From: UBA2966 sp965242505
Lineage (GTDB): Bacteria; Pseudomonadota; Alphaproteobacteria; UBA2966
Reading direction: 5' to 3'
Assembly (NCBI GenBank): GCA_965242505.1
Contig: OZ251449.1
Coordinates: 2,046,001-2,110,000 of the forward strand
DNA length: 64,000 nt
In this document: positions 62,952 through 64,000 of the stretch, one piece after another
Position numbering within the stretch: position 1 is the first letter of the stretch
How the letters are laid out: each line of letters starts with the position of its first letter
The notes under the pieces: generated by a model
Told to the model about the DNA's origin: nothing
Seen by the model: the letters and a program-made list of their open reading frames with translations, nothing else
The model's database searches: none
Position numbers and translations under genes: made by a program

Positions 62952-63941
62952 ATGAAATCGAAGATCGACCGCAGCCTGGAGGGCCTGTCCGTCAACTTCC
63001 ACCTGAACAGGGAGTGCAACGCCCGGTGCAGGTATTGCTTCGCGGGATTCCCCGGTGTGACGCGAGAAGATCGCCTGACGGACGTCGAGCGAGGCGACCT
63101 GATCGACCTGCTGGTCGACGGCGGGGTCGGGAAAATCAACTTCGCCGGCGGCGAGCCCACCCTCGTGCGGGACTTGGGCGACCTTTGCCGACGCATCAAG
63201 GAGCGCAGCCGGGGCGGCTGCGCCGTCTCCATCGTGTCCAACGGCTTTCGCCTCCGGCCGCTGATCGAAGGCTCGGGGCAATGGATCGACTGGGTGGCGC
63301 TGTCTCTGGATTCCGGCGACGACCGCGTGAACGTCGATATCGGGCGGACCAAGAGGGACGTTCCCTACGTCGAGAACGTGCTGGCGCTCGCGGACGTGCT
63401 GCGAAGCCATGGGGTCGGGGTCAAGTGCAACACGGTCGTCAGCCGCTACAACGTCGACGAAGACATGAGCGGGGTCGTTCGGCGGCTGGCTCCCGAGCGC
63501 TGGAAGCTGTTTCAGGTGCTGCCGGTGATCGGCGAGAACGACGAGACCATCGCCGACCACGAGATCTCCGGGGAACAGTTCAAGGAGTTCGTCGGACGCC
63601 ACCGGTCCCTGAGCGATGCGGGAGTGAGCATCGTCCCCGAGGACAACGCGCACATGACCGCCTCCTACATCATGATCGATCCTGCGGGCCGCTTTTACTG
63701 GCACGTCCCGTCGAGCGAACCGGAGGGATTGGAACACGGCAATCCTGTTCTGAAGGTCTACGGCGATCCCATTCTGAAAGTGGGATTGGAGGAAGCGCTG
63801 AAACGGGTGCGTTTCTCGGAGGACGTGTACGACGCAAGGGGCGCCAGGTACGACTGGCTCAGACGGCAACCGCTGGCGCTCCGCAACGGAGCGGCCTCCG
63901 GGAGCGACAGTGAGATCGGGCGAAGGGGGAACGACCGATGA
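62952..63941 (+). CDS. Prokaryotic viperin (antiviral radical SAM nucleotide cyclase-type enzyme)
   Basis: This 329-residue radical SAM enzyme has CNARCRYC (CxxxCxxC, C22/C26/C29) and KINFAGGEPTL. It also has the viperin-specific blocks SIVSNGFRL, ERWKLFQVLPVIGEND, ISGEQFKEFVGRH, VPEDNAHMTASYIMID and a C-terminal GNPVLKVYGDPILKVG region. Viperins convert CTP, UTP or GTP into 3'-deoxy-3',4'-didehydro-nucleotides that stop phage polymerases. ATG at 62952 was chosen: GGGAGAAACAAG precedes it and the earlier frame start at 62859 lies inside the operator. Next gene overlaps its stop by four bases. Confidence 0.93.
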   Translation: MKSKIDRSLEGLSVNFHLNRECNARCRYCFAGFPGVTREDRLTDVERGDLIDLLVDGGVGKINFAGGEPTLVRDLGDLCRRIKERSRGGCAVSIVSNGFRLRPLIEGSGQWIDWVALSLDSGDDRVNVDIGRTKRDVPYVENVLALADVLRSHGVGVKCNTVVSRYNVDEDMSGVVRRLAPERWKLFQVLPVIGENDETIADHEISGEQFKEFVGRHRSLSDAGVSIVPEDNAHMTASYIMIDPAGRFYWHVPSSEPEGLEHGNPVLKVYGDPILKVGLEEALKRVRFSEDVYDARGARYDWLRRQPLALRNGAASGSDSEIGRRGNDR

Positions 63942-64000
63942 ACGACATCATCTCGACACGTCATGGCCAGACGCGCATGCGGCAGCGGGGCATGAGGAAC
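63938..64000 (+). CDS. Partial gene: DUF4258-like protein start
   Basis: ATG at 63938 overlaps the viperin stop (ATGA), so it is translationally coupled. The 21 visible residues include STRHGQTRMRQRGMRN, which matches the RHxxxRMxQRG motif at the start of DUF4258-type small proteins. The gene runs out of the window. If correct, this family has RelE-like or nuclease-like members, which would add a second effector to the viperin operon; that remains a guess. Confidence 0.5.
   Translation, partial: MNDIISTRHGQTRMRQRGMRN

Overview
The window is very GC-rich, densely coded DNA from a bacterium. The gene set points to an alphaproteobacterium, probably Rhodospirillales-like: a complete system I cytochrome c maturation cluster ccmABCDEFGHI, an acnA followed by a DUF1223 gene, YciB/IspZ, branched-chain amino-acid-type (Liv) ABC transporters and stacked beta-oxidation genes. 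Assignment below class level is inference. No rRNA or tRNA gene and no CRISPR array was seen.

Layout. 0-3.5 kb: a surface-type lipoprotein coupled to a gene leaving the window, then an AbiEi/AbiEii toxin-antitoxin pair. 4-10.3 kb: two tandem PRISE-type reductases, a DUF3237 protein, a polysaccharide-deacetylase-like protein, YciB, a cysteine-dioxygenase-like cupin and a methyltransferase. 10.2-17.2 kb: the ccm operon on the minus strand. 17.4-18.2 kb: a less GC-rich patch of small unknown ORFs behind a palindromic promoter. 18.3-28.4 kb: a minus-strand cluster with a complete Liv transporter, a second binding protein and two acyl-CoA ligases. 28.7-32.2 kb: acnA and DUF1223. 32.7-45.5 kb: flavodoxin, sulfatase, a three-subunit molybdenum hydroxylase, hydrolases, an SDR, a 1-Cys peroxiredoxin, a TusA-like protein, an orphan LivK and a DMT exporter. 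45.5-45.9 kb: a VOC gene broken by one in-frame TGA. 46.1-51.5 kb: a tightly coupled three-gene operon (UPF1/DNA2-type SF1 helicase with a large insertion, an unknown winged-helix-like protein, a two-HKD phospholipase-D nuclease) that looks like an antiphage system related to, but not the same as, Mokosh. 51.8-52.5 kb: ccdA. 52.6-62.4 kb: a beta-oxidation island (two thiolases, two hydratase/dehydrogenase fusions, an acyl-CoA dehydrogenase, a relic CoA-transferase). 62.4-64 kb: an XRE regulator divergent from a prokaryotic viperin, with a palindromic operator between them, and the start of a DUF4258-like gene.

Most gene-free gaps hold one family of modular repeats. Composite copies are bounded by inverted termini (CCCGCATTTCTCAT / ATGAGAAATGCGGG), often flanked by TA, and often sit exactly at the stop codon of the neighbouring gene, as expected of an IS630/mariner-type MITE. 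Their cargo modules are hairpins, one of which carries a G-quadruplex motif.

Together the window shows a respiratory heterotroph that takes up and oxidises organic and fatty acids, with at least three separate defence or stress loci (AbiE, helicase-PLD, viperin).
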